The translations under genes were made by a program, and so were the position numbers. DNA of 64,000 nucleotides from positions 62,001 through 126,000 of the forward strand of contig JADJWJ010000010.1 of NCBI GenBank assembly GCA_016716425.1, in the 5' to 3' direction. The notes under the pieces were generated by a model. It had not been told where the DNA came from and did not search any database. It saw only the letters and a program-made list of their open reading frames with translations. Shown here in pieces: positions 11,917 through 19,521 of this stretch (position 1 is the first letter of the stretch; each line of letters starts with the position of its first letter). The stretch is from Betaproteobacteria bacterium. Lineage in GTDB: Bacteria > Pseudomonadota > Gammaproteobacteria > Burkholderiales > Casimicrobiaceae.

Positions 11917-12048
11917 TCAGCCGCGGAAGAGCTCGAACCCCAGCACGACCGACGACACGAGCAGCGCCGCGTAGGGCAGCGCGCGGTTTCCGGCCAGCGC
12001 TTCCACCGCTTCGCGCGCGGCGCGGTGCCTTGCTTCGTGGTCGCTCAT
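11917..12048 (-). CDS. Small single-helix membrane protein coupled to nuoC
   Basis: A 43-residue frame, too short for most annotation pipelines. It starts MSDHEARHRAAREAVEALAG and continues with one hydrophobic segment, ALPYAALLVSSVVLGFELF (about residues 23-41). Its ATG overlaps the nuoC stop codon (ATGA), exactly as for true operon members. The N-terminal half is a charged amphipathic stretch and the C-terminal half is a predicted membrane helix. I do not recognise a family. Position suggests a small accessory or assembly subunit of complex I, but this is inference. Confidence 0.7.
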   Translation of the reverse strand: MSDHEARHRAAREAVEALAGNRALPYAALLVSSVVLGFELFRG

Positions 12049-12644
12049 CGGTTGCCTCCGTAGTGGTCCTCGCGGACGACGCGCGGCGTGACTTCGCGCG
12101 GCTCGATCGTTACCGGCTGGTAGATCACGCGGCCCTGCTCGGGGTCGTAGCGCATCTCGACGTAGCCGGAAAGCGGAAAGTCCTTGCGGAACGGATGCCC
12201 GACGAAGCCGTAGTCGGTGAGCAGCCGCCGGAGGTCGGGGTGGCCGTCGAACACGATGCCGTACAGGTCGAAAGCCTCGCGCTCGAACCAGTTGGCCACC
12301 GGCCACACGTCGATGACGCTCGGCAGCACCGGAAAGTCGTCGTCCGGGGCAAACGCGCGGACGCGCAGGCGCCAGTTGTGCGCGAGCGATAGCAGGTGGT
12401 AGACGGCCGCGAAGCGCGGCCCGGCGTGGGCGCCGTTGCCGAACGCCGAGTAATCGACCCCGCACACGTCGATCAGCATCGCGAACCGCAGTTCGGGCCG
12501 GTCGCGCAGGTCGCGCATGGCGGCGATCAGGTTCGCCGCCGGGACGACGGCCGTGACTTCGCCGCGGTCGACGGTCACGCTCGCGAGCGCGCCGGGAAGC
12601 ACGGTCGACAGCGCCGCGGCCAGCGTTTCTGATTTCGTGGCCAT
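12045..12644 (-). CDS. nuoC: NADH-quinone oxidoreductase subunit C
   Basis: Peripheral-arm subunit of complex I (199 residues; separate NuoC, not fused to NuoD as in enterobacteria). The signature HNWRLRVRAFAPDDDFPVLP, the following VWPVANWFEREAFDLYGIVF and HPDLRRLLTDYGFVGHPFRK (about residues 130-150) are diagnostic. Its ATG overlaps the nuoB stop (TGATG), and its own stop overlaps the start of the 43-residue gene. Confidence 0.97.
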   Translation of the reverse strand: MATKSETLAAALSTVLPGALASVTVDRGEVTAVVPAANLIAAMRDLRDRPELRFAMLIDVCGVDYSAFGNGAHAGPRFAAVYHLLSLAHNWRLRVRAFAPDDDFPVLPSVIDVWPVANWFEREAFDLYGIVFDGHPDLRRLLTDYGFVGHPFRKDFPLSGYVEMRYDPEQGRVIYQPVTIEPREVTPRVVREDHYGGNR

Positions 12645-13120
12645 CAACGCGCGATCGTGTTGGTGCGCCAGATCTTGTTCTGCAGCTGCAGGATGCCGTA
12701 GAGCAGCGCTTCGGAAGTGGGCGGGCAGCCTGGCACGTAGATGTCCACCGGCACGATCCGGTCGCAGCCGCGCACCACCGAGTACGAATAGTGGTAGTAG
12801 CCGCCGCCGTTGGCGCACGAGCCCATCGAGATCACCCACCGCGGCTCGGCCATCTGGTCGTAGACCTTGCGCAGCGCCGGCGCCATCTTGTTGCACAGCG
12901 TGCCCGCGACGATCATCACGTCCGACTGGCGCGGACTCGGGCGGAACACGACGCCGAAGCGGTCGAGGTCGTAGCGCGACGCGCCGGCGTGCATCATCTC
13001 CACCGCGCAGCAGGCGAGGCCGAACGTCATCGGCCACATCGAGCCGTTGCGCGCCCAGTTGATCACGCTGTCGAGCGTGGTCGTGACGAACCCCTTCTCG
13101 AGCACGCCGTCAATGGCCAT
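12644..13120 (-). CDS. nuoB: NADH-quinone oxidoreductase subunit B
   Basis: Subunit carrying the terminal N2 [4Fe-4S] cluster of complex I next to the quinone site (158 residues). The adjacent cysteines in MTFGLACCAVEMMHAGASRY (about residues 31-50), the Cys of SMGSCANGGG and the Cys of YVPGCPPTSEALL are the four ligands. It is followed by nuoC with a one-base stop/start overlap. A 163-base spacer with direct repeats separates it from nuoA. Confidence 0.97.
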   Translation of the reverse strand: MAIDGVLEKGFVTTTLDSVINWARNGSMWPMTFGLACCAVEMMHAGASRYDLDRFGVVFRPSPRQSDVMIVAGTLCNKMAPALRKVYDQMAEPRWVISMGSCANGGGYYHYSYSVVRGCDRIVPVDIYVPGCPPTSEALLYGILQLQNKIWRTNTIAR

Positions 13121-13200
13121 CGCGAGTTCCCCGGGCAGCCGCCTCCTTGTACCAAGGGCGCAATGCGATCGTCCGCGTGTCGGCGGCAGCGCCGACTCGC

Positions 13201-13258
13201 CCCGGTCGCATCCCCGCTGCGCGGCGCCGGGGCTCCCGGTCGCATCCCCGCTGCGCGG
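13201..13258. repeat. Two direct 24-bp repeats between nuoA and nuoB
   Basis: The unit beginning CCCGGTCGCATCCCCGCTGC and ending GCGG occurs at 13201-13224 and again, identically, at 13235-13258. Flanking GGCGCCGGGG and GCGGGGCCCC are self-complementary. The element is confined to the nuoA-nuoB spacer. I could not assign it to the other families. Confidence 0.8.
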
Positions 13259-13283
13259 GGCCCCTGCTCCCAGGCTCGCGTCG

Positions 13284-13640
13284 CTATTCCCACTCCAGCG
13301 CCCCCTTCTTCCACTCGTAGACGAAGCCGACGACGAGGATCAGCAGGAACACCATCATCGCGACGAAGCCTTCGAAGCCGATCTCGGGCAGCACGACGGC
13401 CCAGGGGAAGAGGAACGCGATCTCGAGGTCGAACAGGATGAACAGGATCGCGACGAGGTAGTAGCGGACGTCGAACTTCATCCGCGCGTCCTCGAACGCC
13501 TCGAACCCGCACTCGTACGGCGAGAGCTTCTCGGGGTTCGGACGGTCCGGCGCCAGCAGGGCGCCGAGCGAGAGGAGCAGCAGCCCCAGCCCCAGGCCGA
13601 CGACGATGAAGAGAAGGATCGGGAAGTACTGTTCCAGCAT
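13284..13640 (-). CDS. nuoA: NADH-quinone oxidoreductase subunit A
   Basis: First gene of the complex I operon; a small membrane subunit (118 residues) with three transmembrane segments. The conserved loop PYECGFEAFEDARMKFDVRY (about residues 44-63) contains the cysteine and acidic residues near the quinone tunnel. The block AILFILFDLEIAFLFPWAVV follows. The tRNA-Leu gene lies about 130 bases upstream on the same strand, so the operon may be served by read-through from tpiA-secG and by a local promoter that I cannot place confidently. Confidence 0.97.
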   Translation of the reverse strand: MLEQYFPILLFIVVGLGLGLLLLSLGALLAPDRPNPEKLSPYECGFEAFEDARMKFDVRYYLVAILFILFDLEIAFLFPWAVVLPEIGFEGFVAMMVFLLILVVGFVYEWKKGALEWE

Positions 13641-13771
13641 CGAAGCCTGCCCACGGGGCGACGCAACCGAAAGCTTACTCTTTGGCTCTGCGCGCGACGG
13701 CGCCCCGCTTTATCGGCGCGCCGTCCCGCCTGCCATCCGCGCCGCGCCGAGTGCGCGTCGCGTCAAATCCT

Positions 13772-13856
13772 TGGTGCCGACGGGGAGACTCGAACTCCCA
13801 CGGCTTTCGCCACTGCCCCCTCAAGACAGCGTGTCTACCAATTTCACCACGTCGGC
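13772..13856 (-). tRNA. tRNA-Leu (anticodon GAG)
   Basis: On the minus strand an 85-base sequence begins GCCGACGTGGTGAAATTGGT and ends CGTCGGCACCA. The acceptor stem GCCGACG/CGTCGGC pairs perfectly over seven bases with discriminator A and an encoded CCA. The anticodon stem CTGTC/GGCAG encloses the loop TTGAGGG, giving anticodon GAG. A long variable arm (TGGCGAAAGCCG) marks a class II tRNA such as tRNA-Leu, and the T arm contains GTTCGAG. The position between secG and nuoA is conserved in many beta- and gammaproteobacteria. Confidence 0.97.
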
Positions 13857-13860
13857 TTCT

Positions 13861-14028
13861 CGGGAATCAGGGGTCAGAAGTCAGAGGACAGTCACGTCGG
13901 CGATTCCCGTGGCCGCGCATTGCGCGCCGTCATTCGTCGACACCACGACGAAACTGGCCGGCGCTCGATGCGCCGCCACCGGAAACGAAGCCGAATCTGT
14001 CCTCTGTCCTCTGACTCCTGTCTCCTGT
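13861..14028. repeat. Family D palindromic (MITE-like) element between secG and tRNA-Leu
   Basis: The left arm CGGGAATCAGGGGTCAGAAG TCAGAGGACAG (13861-13891) is mirrored by the right arm CTGTCCTCTGACTCCTGTCT (from about 14004 to 14023). Inside, bases 13960-13982 (GGCGCTCGATGCGCC then GCCACCGG) are an exact inverted copy of 23663-23685 in the second family D element. Total size is about 168 bases with terminal inverted repeats and no coding capacity. Confidence 0.75.
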
Positions 14029-14426
14029 TACTTCGGTACCTCGCCCGCCTTCGACGGCACGCCGCCCGGCGCGGCGTCGCCGCTCGGCGCCGCCGGCGCC
14101 GGTGCGGGCGCCTTCGGCGCGTCGGAGCCGGGCGTCGCCGGCACGTTGCCCATGACGCCCTGCTGCATCACGTCCTTGGGCTTTGCGTGCATCGTGCCCA
14201 GGTACGTCAACCCGAGGCTCGACAGGAAGAACAGCGCGGCCAGGATCCCCGTCGTGCGCGACAGGAAGTTGGCCGAGCCGGCCGCGCCGAACAGGCTGCC
14301 CGACGAACCGCTGCCGAACGCGGCGCCCATGTCGGCGCCCTTCCCGTGCTGCAACAGCACGAGGCCGCAGATCACGACCGCGATGATCAGGTGCACGACC
14401 AGCAGAAACGATTCCAGCAATGCCAT
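14028..14426 (-). CDS. secG: Protein-export membrane protein SecG
   Basis: Small subunit of the SecYEG translocon (132 residues). Two transmembrane helices (about residues 4-22 and 53-72) flank the conserved loop VLLQHGKGADMGAAFGSGSS GSLFGAAGSANFL, diagnostic of SecG. The C-terminal tail is an Ala/Pro-rich extension (about residues 90-132), as in other betaproteobacteria. It lies 33 bases downstream of tpiA and is probably co-transcribed with it. Confidence 0.95.
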   Translation of the reverse strand: MALLESFLLVVHLIIAVVICGLVLLQHGKGADMGAAFGSGSSGSLFGAAGSANFLSRTTGILAALFFLSSLGLTYLGTMHAKPKDVMQQGVMGNVPATPGSDAPKAPAPAPAAPSGDAAPGGVPSKAGEVPK

Positions 14427-14459
14427 TGTCCCGTCCTCGACTACGCCGGCCGCCGTTCG

Positions 14460-15194
14460 TCAGGCACCGGCGAGCGCCAGAAATTCCGTCGCCACCAGCG
14501 ACGCTCCACCCACCAGGCCACCGTCCACGTCGGGCATTGCGAACAAGTCCCGCGCGTTGCCGGCCTTCACGCTGCCTCCGTAGAGGATCCGCACGCCGGC
14601 GGCGCCCGCCTGCCGCAAACGCTCGCGCAGGAACGCGTGCACTTCCTGCGCCTGCTCCGGCGACGCCGTCCGTCCGGTACCGATCGCCCAGACGGGCTCG
14701 TACGCCAGCACCGCCAGCGGCAGGTCCTTCTCCAGCGCCGCTGCCACGGCATCGAACTGCCGCCCGACCACCGCCTGCCACTGCCCGGCGTCGCGCTCCG
14801 CGAGCGTCTCGCCGACGCATGCGATCGGCGTCAGGCCCGCGGCCAGCGCCGCCACGGCCTTCGCGCCGACCTCGGCATCGGATTCGCCGTGAAGCTGACG
14901 TCGCTCCGAGTGGCCGACAAGGACGAACCGGCAGCCGAACTCGGCCAGCATGCCCGCCGCGACGTCGCCCGTGAACGCACCCGACGCGTGCCGGCTCACG
15001 TCCTGCGCGCCCCACGACCACGGCGACCCCGCCAGCGCGTCGCGCGCCTGCCCGAGGTACGGAAACGGCACGCACACCGCGACGTCCCGGTCCGCGCGCG
15101 GCTTCCAGCCCGCGAGCAGCGCCACGAGCAGCGCCGCGTTCGAGGCGAGCCCGCCGTTCATCTTCCAGTTGCCGACGACGAGCTTGCCGCGCAT
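14460..15194 (-). CDS. tpiA: Triosephosphate isomerase
   Basis: Glycolytic/gluconeogenic enzyme interconverting dihydroxyacetone phosphate and glyceraldehyde 3-phosphate in the cytoplasm (244 residues, normal). It begins RGKLVVGNWKMNG with the catalytic Asn-Lys. The catalytic His is in FVLVGHSERR (about 93-102), the catalytic Glu in AYEPVWAIGTGRTAS (about 163-177), and the phosphate-binding YGGSVKAGNA is near 205. The start chosen is the ATG directly before RGKLV; the open frame upstream is not conserved. It heads the tpiA-secG-tRNA-Leu-nuo array. Confidence 0.97.
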   Translation of the reverse strand: MRGKLVVGNWKMNGGLASNAALLVALLAGWKPRADRDVAVCVPFPYLGQARDALAGSPWSWGAQDVSRHASGAFTGDVAAGMLAEFGCRFVLVGHSERRQLHGESDAEVGAKAVAALAAGLTPIACVGETLAERDAGQWQAVVGRQFDAVAAALEKDLPLAVLAYEPVWAIGTGRTASPEQAQEVHAFLRERLRQAGAAGVRILYGGSVKAGNARDLFAMPDVDGGLVGGASLVATEFLALAGA

Positions 15195-15299
15195 TTCGCC
15201 TAGTTTCGCTTTCGACCGTCGCACCAGCGCCGGGCACGTCGGCGAGCCGCACGATGCCGCCGGCCGCCCCGCCCGCGAACGCCTGACCAAAACCTGCGG

Positions 15300-15329
15300 A
15301 TTTTACCGCGTTGCACCACGGGGGGTCAA
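15300..15329 (-). promoter_or_regulatory. Probable sigma-70 promoter of tpiA
   Basis: On the minus strand TTGACC (15329-15324) and TAAAAT (15305-15300) are separated by 18 bases, about 105 bases upstream of the tpiA ATG. The -10 lies in the GGTAAAATC context common in betaproteobacterial promoters and stands out in this GC-rich sequence. Confidence 0.6.
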
Positions 15330-15365
15330 CGCGCACCGGAAACGGGAATTCGCGCGAGCGCGCGC

Positions 15366-16853
15366 TCAGGCGCGGGCGACCGCCCGCATGCGCCGGATGG
15401 CCGGCGGCAGGAACCACGCGGCCAGCGTGAGGACGCCGAGCGTGGCCGCCACCGGCCGGGAGAAGAACGCGAGCAGGTTGCCGTCCGACTTGATCATCGA
15501 CGTCACGAAGTTCTCCTCGAGCATGCCGCCCAGCACGACGCCGAGGATCGCCGGGGCGACGGGGAAGCCGTTGCGCTCCAGCACGTAGGCGGCGACGCCG
15601 GCGACCAGCATGACGCCGATGTCGAACGGCGTGTTGTTGATCGCGAAGGCGCCGACGATGCAGAACAGCAGGATCACCGGCATCAGCACGTTGCGCGGCA
15701 CCTTGAGGATCTGCTTCGCCGCCTTGATGCAAGCCCACCCCAGCGGGATCATGATCAAGTTGGCGATGATGAACAGCAGGTAGACCGCGTAGATGTTCTG
15801 CGGGTTCTGCGTGAACAGCGTCGGCCCGGGGTTCATGTTCTTCATGTACAGCACGCCGATCACGATCGCCGTGATCGAGTCGCCCGGGATCCCGAACACC
15901 AGCGCCGGAATCCACGCGCCGGCGAGCGCGCTGTTGTTCGCCGCGCCGGACTCGACGATGCCCTCGACGTGCCCGGTCCCGTACTTCTCGGGCTCCTTGG
16001 ACATCTTCTTGCTGATCGCGTAGGACATCCACGCGGCGATGTCGGCGCCGGCGCCGGGCAGCGCGCCGACCAGTGTGCCCAGCACGCTGCCGCGCAGGAT
16101 CTGCATCGGATAGCGGACCGTAAGCTGCCACATGCCCTTCAGCACGTTCTGCAGCGGCTGGTCGATGATCCTGAGCTCGGGGCCGGTGTCCACCGCGTAG
16201 CGGATGATCTCCGACACCGCGAACATGCCGATCATCAGCGGGATGAAGCCGAGCCCGCCCATCAGTTCGGTGTTGCCGAACGTGAAGCGCGGAAAGCCCG
16301 CGGGATTGCCGAGGCCGACGCAGGCGATCAGGAGGCCGAGCAGCAGCGACACGACGCCCTTGAGCGGCCGTTCCGCGGTGATCACGATCGCGCAGGTGAG
16401 TCCGAGCAAGACCAGCCAGAAGTACTCGAACGAGCTGAACTTCAGCGCGACCTCGGCCAGCGCCGGCGCCGACACGATGAGCACGAGGGTGCCGAACAGG
16501 CCGCCGATCGCGGAGAACACGAGCCCGGCGCCGAGCGCGGTCTCCGCCTGCCCCTTGCGCGTCATCGCGTAGGACTCGTCCGTGTACGCGGCGGACGCCG
16601 GCGTGCCCGGCATCCGCAGCAGGCAGCCCGGGATGTCGCCCGAGAAGATCGCCATTGCCGTCGCCGTCACGAGCACCGCAACGGCCGGTATCGGCGCCAT
16701 GAAGAACGTCACCGGCACCAGCAGCGCCGTGGCCATCGTCGCGGTGAGGCCCGGTATCGCGCCGACGAACAGGCCATACAGCGCCGCCGCCAGCATCGGC
16801 GCCAGCGTCTGGAAGTTGAAGACAAGGCCGAACGCGGTGCCGAGCGCGTCCAT
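15366..16853 (-). CDS. tctA: Tripartite tricarboxylate transporter, large permease TctA
   Basis: Large membrane subunit (495 residues, about 12 helices) of a TTT-family secondary transporter for carboxylates. The family signature blocks GAIPGLTATMATALLVPVTF (about residues 32-51), GALPGAGADIAAWMSYAISK (about 266-285) and PALVFGIPGDSITAIVIGVL are all visible. Its ATG overlaps the tctB stop (TGATG). The substrate cannot be told from sequence; the cognate receptor gene is just upstream. Confidence 0.93.
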   Translation of the reverse strand: MDALGTAFGLVFNFQTLAPMLAAALYGLFVGAIPGLTATMATALLVPVTFFMAPIPAVAVLVTATAMAIFSGDIPGCLLRMPGTPASAAYTDESYAMTRKGQAETALGAGLVFSAIGGLFGTLVLIVSAPALAEVALKFSSFEYFWLVLLGLTCAIVITAERPLKGVVSLLLGLLIACVGLGNPAGFPRFTFGNTELMGGLGFIPLMIGMFAVSEIIRYAVDTGPELRIIDQPLQNVLKGMWQLTVRYPMQILRGSVLGTLVGALPGAGADIAAWMSYAISKKMSKEPEKYGTGHVEGIVESGAANNSALAGAWIPALVFGIPGDSITAIVIGVLYMKNMNPGPTLFTQNPQNIYAVYLLFIIANLIMIPLGWACIKAAKQILKVPRNVLMPVILLFCIVGAFAINNTPFDIGVMLVAGVAAYVLERNGFPVAPAILGVVLGGMLEENFVTSMIKSDGNLLAFFSRPVAATLGVLTLAAWFLPPAIRRMRAVARA

Positions 16854-17326
16854 CAGAACGCCATCCCGGTCAGCAGGCCCCACGGCAGCGGCACGCGCAG
16901 CAGCTTGTAGAACGCGTACCAGATGACGAGCGTCGCCACGACGGCGACCACGCCGGCGCGCACCGGGCGCACGCCGAGCACGGAGAGCCAGATCCAGAGC
17001 AGGACCGGCGCGACCAGCAGGAACCCCACGCGGGCCGCGAGCAACACGTACGCGACCACGCCGCCCACGATGGCGACGAGCGCGATGAAGTGGCGGCCGG
17101 AGCGCATCCAGTCCGCGATCTCGTACCACGGCTGCTCGGCGCGCCGCCGTACGCCGCTCACGATCAGCAGCACGCCGCAGACGGCGAGCGCGGCGGAGAC
17201 GATGCCGGGGAACAGCGCGGGGCCGACCGGCTGTCCCGGAATCTTCGGAAACGCCTGGACGTGGACGAGGACGACGATCCCCAGCAGCAGGAATATCGCG
17301 CCGAAGACGGCGTCGTTGATCTTCAC
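16853..17326 (-). CDS. tctB: Tripartite tricarboxylate transporter, small permease TctB
   Basis: Small membrane subunit of the TTT transporter (157 residues). It has four hydrophobic segments, starting with the helix VFGAIFLLLGIVVLVHVQAF followed by PKIPGQPVGPALFPGIV, the usual TctB opening. It is poorly conserved as a family, so assignment rests on topology, this motif and its overlap with tctA. It is separated from tctC by 147 bases containing two strong hairpins. Confidence 0.88.
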   Translation of the reverse strand: MKINDAVFGAIFLLLGIVVLVHVQAFPKIPGQPVGPALFPGIVSAALAVCGVLLIVSGVRRRAEQPWYEIADWMRSGRHFIALVAIVGGVVAYVLLAARVGFLLVAPVLLWIWLSVLGVRPVRAGVVAVVATLVIWYAFYKLLRVPLPWGLLTGMAF

Positions 17327-17335
17327 TGCGCTGGA

Positions 17336-17359
17336 ACCACGGGCCCGCGGGCCCGTGGT
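17336..17359. promoter_or_regulatory. Perfect 24-bp palindrome in the tctC-tctB spacer
   Basis: ACCACGGGCCCG followed directly by CGGGCCCGTGGT is a perfect palindrome ten bases before the tctB start codon on the minus strand. In RNA it would be a long GC stem. It may control tctB translation or mark processing between the abundant receptor mRNA and the permease mRNA. Confidence 0.6.
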
Positions 17360-17447
17360 GTCGACGGCGTGGGTCCGCGCAGAGCGGTCACCTCGACCCC
17401 CTGCGCGCGAACAGCGGATCCCTCCTCGCTGCGCTCGTCGGGATGTC

Positions 17448-17472
17448 GTCGCTCCCGCTGCGCGGGAGCGAC
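17448..17472 (-). terminator. Hairpin directly after tctC (attenuating or mRNA-stabilising)
   Basis: GTCGCTCCCGC (17448-17458) and GCGGGAGCGAC (17462-17472) form a perfect 11-bp stem with a three-base loop one base beyond the tctC stop. No U-tract follows on the minus strand, so it is more likely a 3' stabiliser or partial terminator giving more receptor than permease. Confidence 0.55.
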
Positions 17473-17473
17473 G

Positions 17474-18436
17474 TCACTTCGCCAGGCCGGCAGCCTTCAT
17501 CGTCGCGCCCATCGCGGTGTCGTTTTTCGCCATGAACGCGGCGAACTCGGCCCCGGGCGCCCAGGCGGTGCCGTAGCCCTTGCTGGCCGCAAAGTCCTTC
17601 CACTCCTTCGACGACGCGATCTTCTGGATCGTGCCGATCAGCTTGGTCGTCACGTCCGCCGGCAGGCCCTTGGGCGCGGCGATGCCGCGCCAGGCGGCGA
17701 CCACGTAGTTGACGCCGATCGCCTGCTGCATCGTCGGCACGTTCGGGAACAGCGCGGACCCCTTGTCGTCCATCACGGCCAGCGGCTTCGCCTTGCCGGC
17801 CTCGATCAGCGCGCGGGCCTCCGGCAGCGAGCACGTGACGACGTCCACGCCCCCGGCCACGAGGTCCTGCATCGCCGGCGCGGCGCCGTTGGACGGCACC
17901 CAGGGAATCGTCGTCTGCGGGATCTTGAGGTCGTTCAGGAGTCCGGCCAGCGCGAGGTGCCAGATGCCGCCCTGCCCGGTTCCCGACGCCTTCATCTTGC
18001 CGGGGTTCGCCTTGGCGGCGTCGAGCACTTCCTTCACCGACTTGTACGGCGAGTCCGCGCGCACGGTGAAGCCGGCCGGATCGGAGTTGACGAGTGCCAA
18101 CGGCGTGTACGACGCAGGCGAGAGGTCGGTCAGCCCCTGCCAGTGCATCATCGTGATCTCGACCGTGATCATGCCGATCGTGTAGCCGTCGGCCGGCGCC
18201 TGCGCGATCGCGCTGTGGCCGACCACGCCGCCGCCGCCGGTGCGGTTGACGACGTTGACCGGCTGGCCGAGTTCCTTTTCCATCATCGCGGCGAAGTAGC
18301 GGGCGGTGCCGTCGGTGCCGCCGCCGGCGCCCCACGGGACGACGAACGTGATCGGACGGTCCGGATAGGCGGCGATCGCCACCGAAGCCGCGGCGAACGC
18401 CGCGAGCGCGACGAGCGCGCGTTGCACGAACTTCAT
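17474..18436 (-). CDS. tctC: Tripartite tricarboxylate transporter substrate-binding protein (Bug/TctC family)
   Basis: Periplasmic receptor (320 residues) with an N-terminal signal peptide, MKFVQRALVALAAFAAASVA, cleaved near IAA-YP. The mature protein starts YPDRPITFVVPWGAGGGTDG, the classical Bug-family opening with the substrate-contacting loop. The start is supported by a strong AGGAGG site six bases upstream; a longer frame from 18511 is not convincing. It is the first gene of tctC-tctB-tctA. The very high number of Bug receptors is a hallmark of Burkholderiales. Confidence 0.93.
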   Translation of the reverse strand: MKFVQRALVALAAFAAASVAIAAYPDRPITFVVPWGAGGGTDGTARYFAAMMEKELGQPVNVVNRTGGGGVVGHSAIAQAPADGYTIGMITVEITMMHWQGLTDLSPASYTPLALVNSDPAGFTVRADSPYKSVKEVLDAAKANPGKMKASGTGQGGIWHLALAGLLNDLKIPQTTIPWVPSNGAAPAMQDLVAGGVDVVTCSLPEARALIEAGKAKPLAVMDDKGSALFPNVPTMQQAIGVNYVVAAWRGIAAPKGLPADVTTKLIGTIQKIASSKEWKDFAASKGYGTAWAPGAEFAAFMAKNDTAMGATMKAAGLAK

Positions 18437-18520
18437 GGAATCCTCCTTGAACGGAATGAACAGACCCGCGCCGGACGGCGCCTCTTCTCGCGGAGAACGG
18501 CTGCCGGGCACGATGCGCGG

Positions 18521-18561
18521 ACGTTAGCAGCGCGGTCCGGACCGGTCAAGTGGTCCGACCA
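18521..18561 (-). promoter_or_regulatory. Promoter of tctC with a GntR-type operator
   Basis: On the minus strand TTGACC (18549-18544) and TAACGT (18526-18521) are spaced by 17 bases. Directly upstream of the -35 is the perfect 11-bp palindrome TGGTCCGACCA (18551-18561), which fits the TGGT-N3-ACCA operator pattern of FadR-subfamily GntR regulators. A second palindrome GGTCCGGACC (18534-18543) lies in the spacer. A GntR regulator gene is not in the window. Confidence 0.55.
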
Positions 18562-18614
18562 GTTCCGCCACCGAGGTCCGCAGGAGGCAGGACGACGCAG
18601 CAGGTTCGCGAGCG

Positions 18615-18645
18615 TTCTCGGCACGTCTGCGTCTCTTTGTGCAAT
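18615..18645. repeat. Half copy of family A repeat
   Basis: TTCTCGGCACGTCTGCGTCT followed by CTTTGTGCAA matches the right arm of the family A elements; no convincing left arm is present. It lies in the 224-base spacer between the tctC promoter and the end of the formylglutamate amidohydrolase gene, where nothing else was recognised. Confidence 0.6.
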
Positions 18646-18660
18646 CGGGCCTCGATCGGA

Positions 18661-19512
18661 TCACCCGCCGCCCGTGCGCTGCCGGACGAAGTCGGCGAGC
18701 ACGCGCGCGAGTTCCGCGAGGTCGCGCTCGAGCCGCCCGTAACCTGCGTTGGGCGCGAGCGTGGCCTCGTCCATGTAGAGCGTGCGCTTGACCTCGATCT
18801 GCAGGCTGTGACGATTGTCGGCGGGCCGACCGTGCCGGCGCACGATCTCCACGCCCTTGTACGGATCGTTGATCGCGACGGTGTAGCCCAGGTCGCGCAC
18901 CGTGCCGGCGACCAGCCGCGTGAACGCGGGCTCGCACGTCGTGCCATCGCGGTCGCCGAGCACGAAATCCGCGCGTTCGCGGCCCGGATCGTCGGCCTGC
19001 GCGTCGCCCACCGCCGGCATCGAGTGGCAGTTCACGTGCCACACGCCGCCGAACGCGCGCTGCCGCTCGTCGAGCGCCGCGTCGAGCCCGGCGTGGTACG
19101 GGCGCCAGCAGCGGTCGATGCGCGCGCGCACTTCCGCGCTGGCGAGCTTGCGCGCGTACATCGGCGCGCCGTCGCGCGCCACGCGCCAGACAAGTCCGAT
19201 GCCCTGCTGCGTCTTGCGCGACGGCGCGACCGGTTCCGGCCACGGGTCCGCGAGCAGGTCGGCGTCGATGTCGGCGAGGCTGCGGTTGGCGTCGATGTAC
19301 GCGCGGGGGAAGCGCGCCTCGATCAGCGTGGCGCCGAGCACGGTCGCCGCGCTCCACAGCCGCGCGACGTGCGTGTCCTCGGCCTGCCGCACGACCGCGC
19401 GCGGCGGCGCATGGTCGAAGTCGTCCGGATACCATTCGCCGGAGTGCGGCGAATCGAGTACGAGCGCGACCTGCGCGCCCGGCGGATCGTGGCGGAGAAA
19501 GGCTGCGTCCAT
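18661..19512 (-). CDS. N-formylglutamate amidohydrolase family protein
   Basis: A 283-residue zinc hydrolase of the N-formylglutamate deformylase family, which removes formate from N-formylglutamate in histidine degradation; family members also act on other formylated or acylated amino acids. Visible motifs are VLDSPHSGEWYP (about residues 18-29), ARFPRAYIDANRSLADID (about 66-83) and HVNCHSMPAVG (about 158-168), containing the probable metal-binding residues. It is the last gene of the peptide ABC transporter operon, nine bases after the ATPase gene. No other hut gene is nearby, so a role in processing imported formyl- or acyl-amino acids is more likely than histidine catabolism. Confidence 0.85.
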   Translation of the reverse strand: MDAAFLRHDPPGAQVALVLDSPHSGEWYPDDFDHAPPRAVVRQAEDTHVARLWSAATVLGATLIEARFPRAYIDANRSLADIDADLLADPWPEPVAPSRKTQQGIGLVWRVARDGAPMYARKLASAEVRARIDRCWRPYHAGLDAALDERQRAFGGVWHVNCHSMPAVGDAQADDPGRERADFVLGDRDGTTCEPAFTRLVAGTVRDLGYTVAINDPYKGVEIVRRHGRPADNRHSLQIEVKRTLYMDEATLAPNAGYGRLERDLAELARVLADFVRQRTGGG

Positions 19513-19521
19513 CGTGTCCGC

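Noticed and set aside
13682..14014. Plus-strand frame with a CRRGDSNSHGF-type sequence
   Set aside because: Classic spurious frame across the antisense of a tRNA-Leu gene; the tRNA at 13772-13856 explains the sequence.
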